From contig JAJZVE010000259.1 in assembly GCA_021845835.1 (NCBI GenBank), positions 1 to 6,652 of the forward strand: 6,652 nucleotides of DNA, given 5' to 3'. Source of the stretch: Pseudomonadota bacterium. GTDB taxonomy: Bacteria; Pseudomonadota; Alphaproteobacteria; Acetobacterales; Acetobacteraceae. Shown here in pieces: positions 6,213-6,652 of the stretch (the first letter of the stretch is position 1; each line of letters begins with the position of its first letter). A program made the position numbers and the translations under genes. Under the pieces are notes generated by a model, which worked only from the letters and a program-made list of their open reading frames with translations, did not search any database and had not been told where the DNA came from.

Positions 6213-6652
6213 ATGTCCCCCCGCATCACCGTCCCGGCGCTGCTGGCCGGCGCGTTGCTCGTCCTGACGGCCGCCGCGCGCGGCGCCGAGGCGCCGATCG
6301 GGCGCTGGCTGACAGCGGACGGGAACGGCGTGATCGCGATCGAACCGTGCGGCGCGGCGCTGTGCGGCCGCATCGTCGGCAGCAACCGCCCGGCCGATGC
6401 GCCGATGCCGACCGACCGGGGCGGCCGTCCGGAATGCGGGCTCACCATCCTGACCACCGACGCGCAGCCGACCGCGGATGGCGCCTGGAACGGCCGCATC
6501 ATCGACCCGCGCAACGGCACCGCGTACCACGCAAGGCTGTGGCTGGACGACGGCGGCACCCTGCACCTGCGCGGCTATGTCGCGGTGCCGCTGCTCGGGC
6601 AGACGCAGATCTGGCACCGCTACGCCGGCCAGCTGTCCCCGGATTGCCGGAT
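6213..6652 (+). CDS. Exported DUF2147 protein, 3' end beyond the window
   Basis: The frame is open from ATG 6213 to the window end (146 complete codons), so the C-terminus may be missing. AAGG (6203-6206) lies 6 nt before the start. Residues 1-27 look like a Sec signal peptide: Arg4, hydrophobic core about 7-22, and AEA before a likely cut after Ala27. The mature part begins GRWLTADGNGVIAIEPCGAALCGRI, the typical DUF2147 opening. It continues with DPRNGTAYHARLWL (98-111) and LHLRGYVAVPLLGQTQIWHR (117-136), also usual for the domain. DUF2147 proteins are small predicted beta-rich periplasmic or surface proteins without an established activity. Four cysteines (46, 51, 75, 145) are present in the visible part. 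The domain looks complete by about residue 136, so only a short tail may be missing. Confidence 0.88.
   Translation, partial: MSPRITVPALLAGALLVLTAAARGAEAPIGRWLTADGNGVIAIEPCGAALCGRIVGSNRPADAPMPTDRGGRPECGLTILTTDAQPTADGAWNGRIIDPRNGTAYHARLWLDDGGTLHLRGYVAVPLLGQTQIWHRYAGQLSPDCR

Noticed and set aside
6165..6617. Minus-strand frames of 150 and 129 codons at the right edge
   Set aside because: They lie opposite the DUF2147 gene, which has a signal peptide, a ribosome binding site and family motifs. The minus-strand products have none.

Overview
The base composition is very GC-rich. The gene order infA-maf-RNase E/G-yacG, together with protein sequences of alphaproteobacterial type, suggests an alphaproteobacterium, possibly of the Rhodospirillales/Acetobacteraceae. 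That placement is inference from gene order and composition, not from a search. The window is chromosomal in character. I see no mobile element, CRISPR array, rRNA or tRNA.

Left part, + strand (1-2745): the distal end of a branched-chain amino acid (HAAT/Liv-type) ABC transporter operon. One long gene fuses the LivM permease to the LivG ATPase. It overlaps livF, the second ATPase, by 11 bp. The other permease (LivH) and the periplasmic binding protein are not in the window and may lie to the left. The LivMG frame is still open at the left edge.

Middle and right part, - strand (2763-6112): five genes read right to left: infA (IF-1), maf (nucleotide pyrophosphatase), a short RNase E/G-type protein, yacG (small zinc protein, gyrase inhibitor) and an FAD-dependent amine oxidase. 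Each downstream gene begins at or inside the stop codon of the one before (GTGA or ATGA overlaps; the yacG start is uncertain by 9 bases). This is a single translationally coupled unit, probably driven by a promoter just upstream of infA. The first four genes are a familiar alphaproteobacterial housekeeping cluster. The amine oxidase is the least expected member. The amine oxidase and livF converge on a 17-bp gap that is a perfect GC-only hairpin.

Right edge, + strand (6213-6652): a divergent gene for a small exported DUF2147 protein, cut by the window end. A 100-bp intergenic region separates it from infA.

Overall this is mostly ordinary housekeeping and transport sequence. I did not find a convincing new system. 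The points most worth a second look are a possible internal start producing free LivG, the stripped-down RNase E/G homologue, and the coupling of an amine oxidase to the infA operon.
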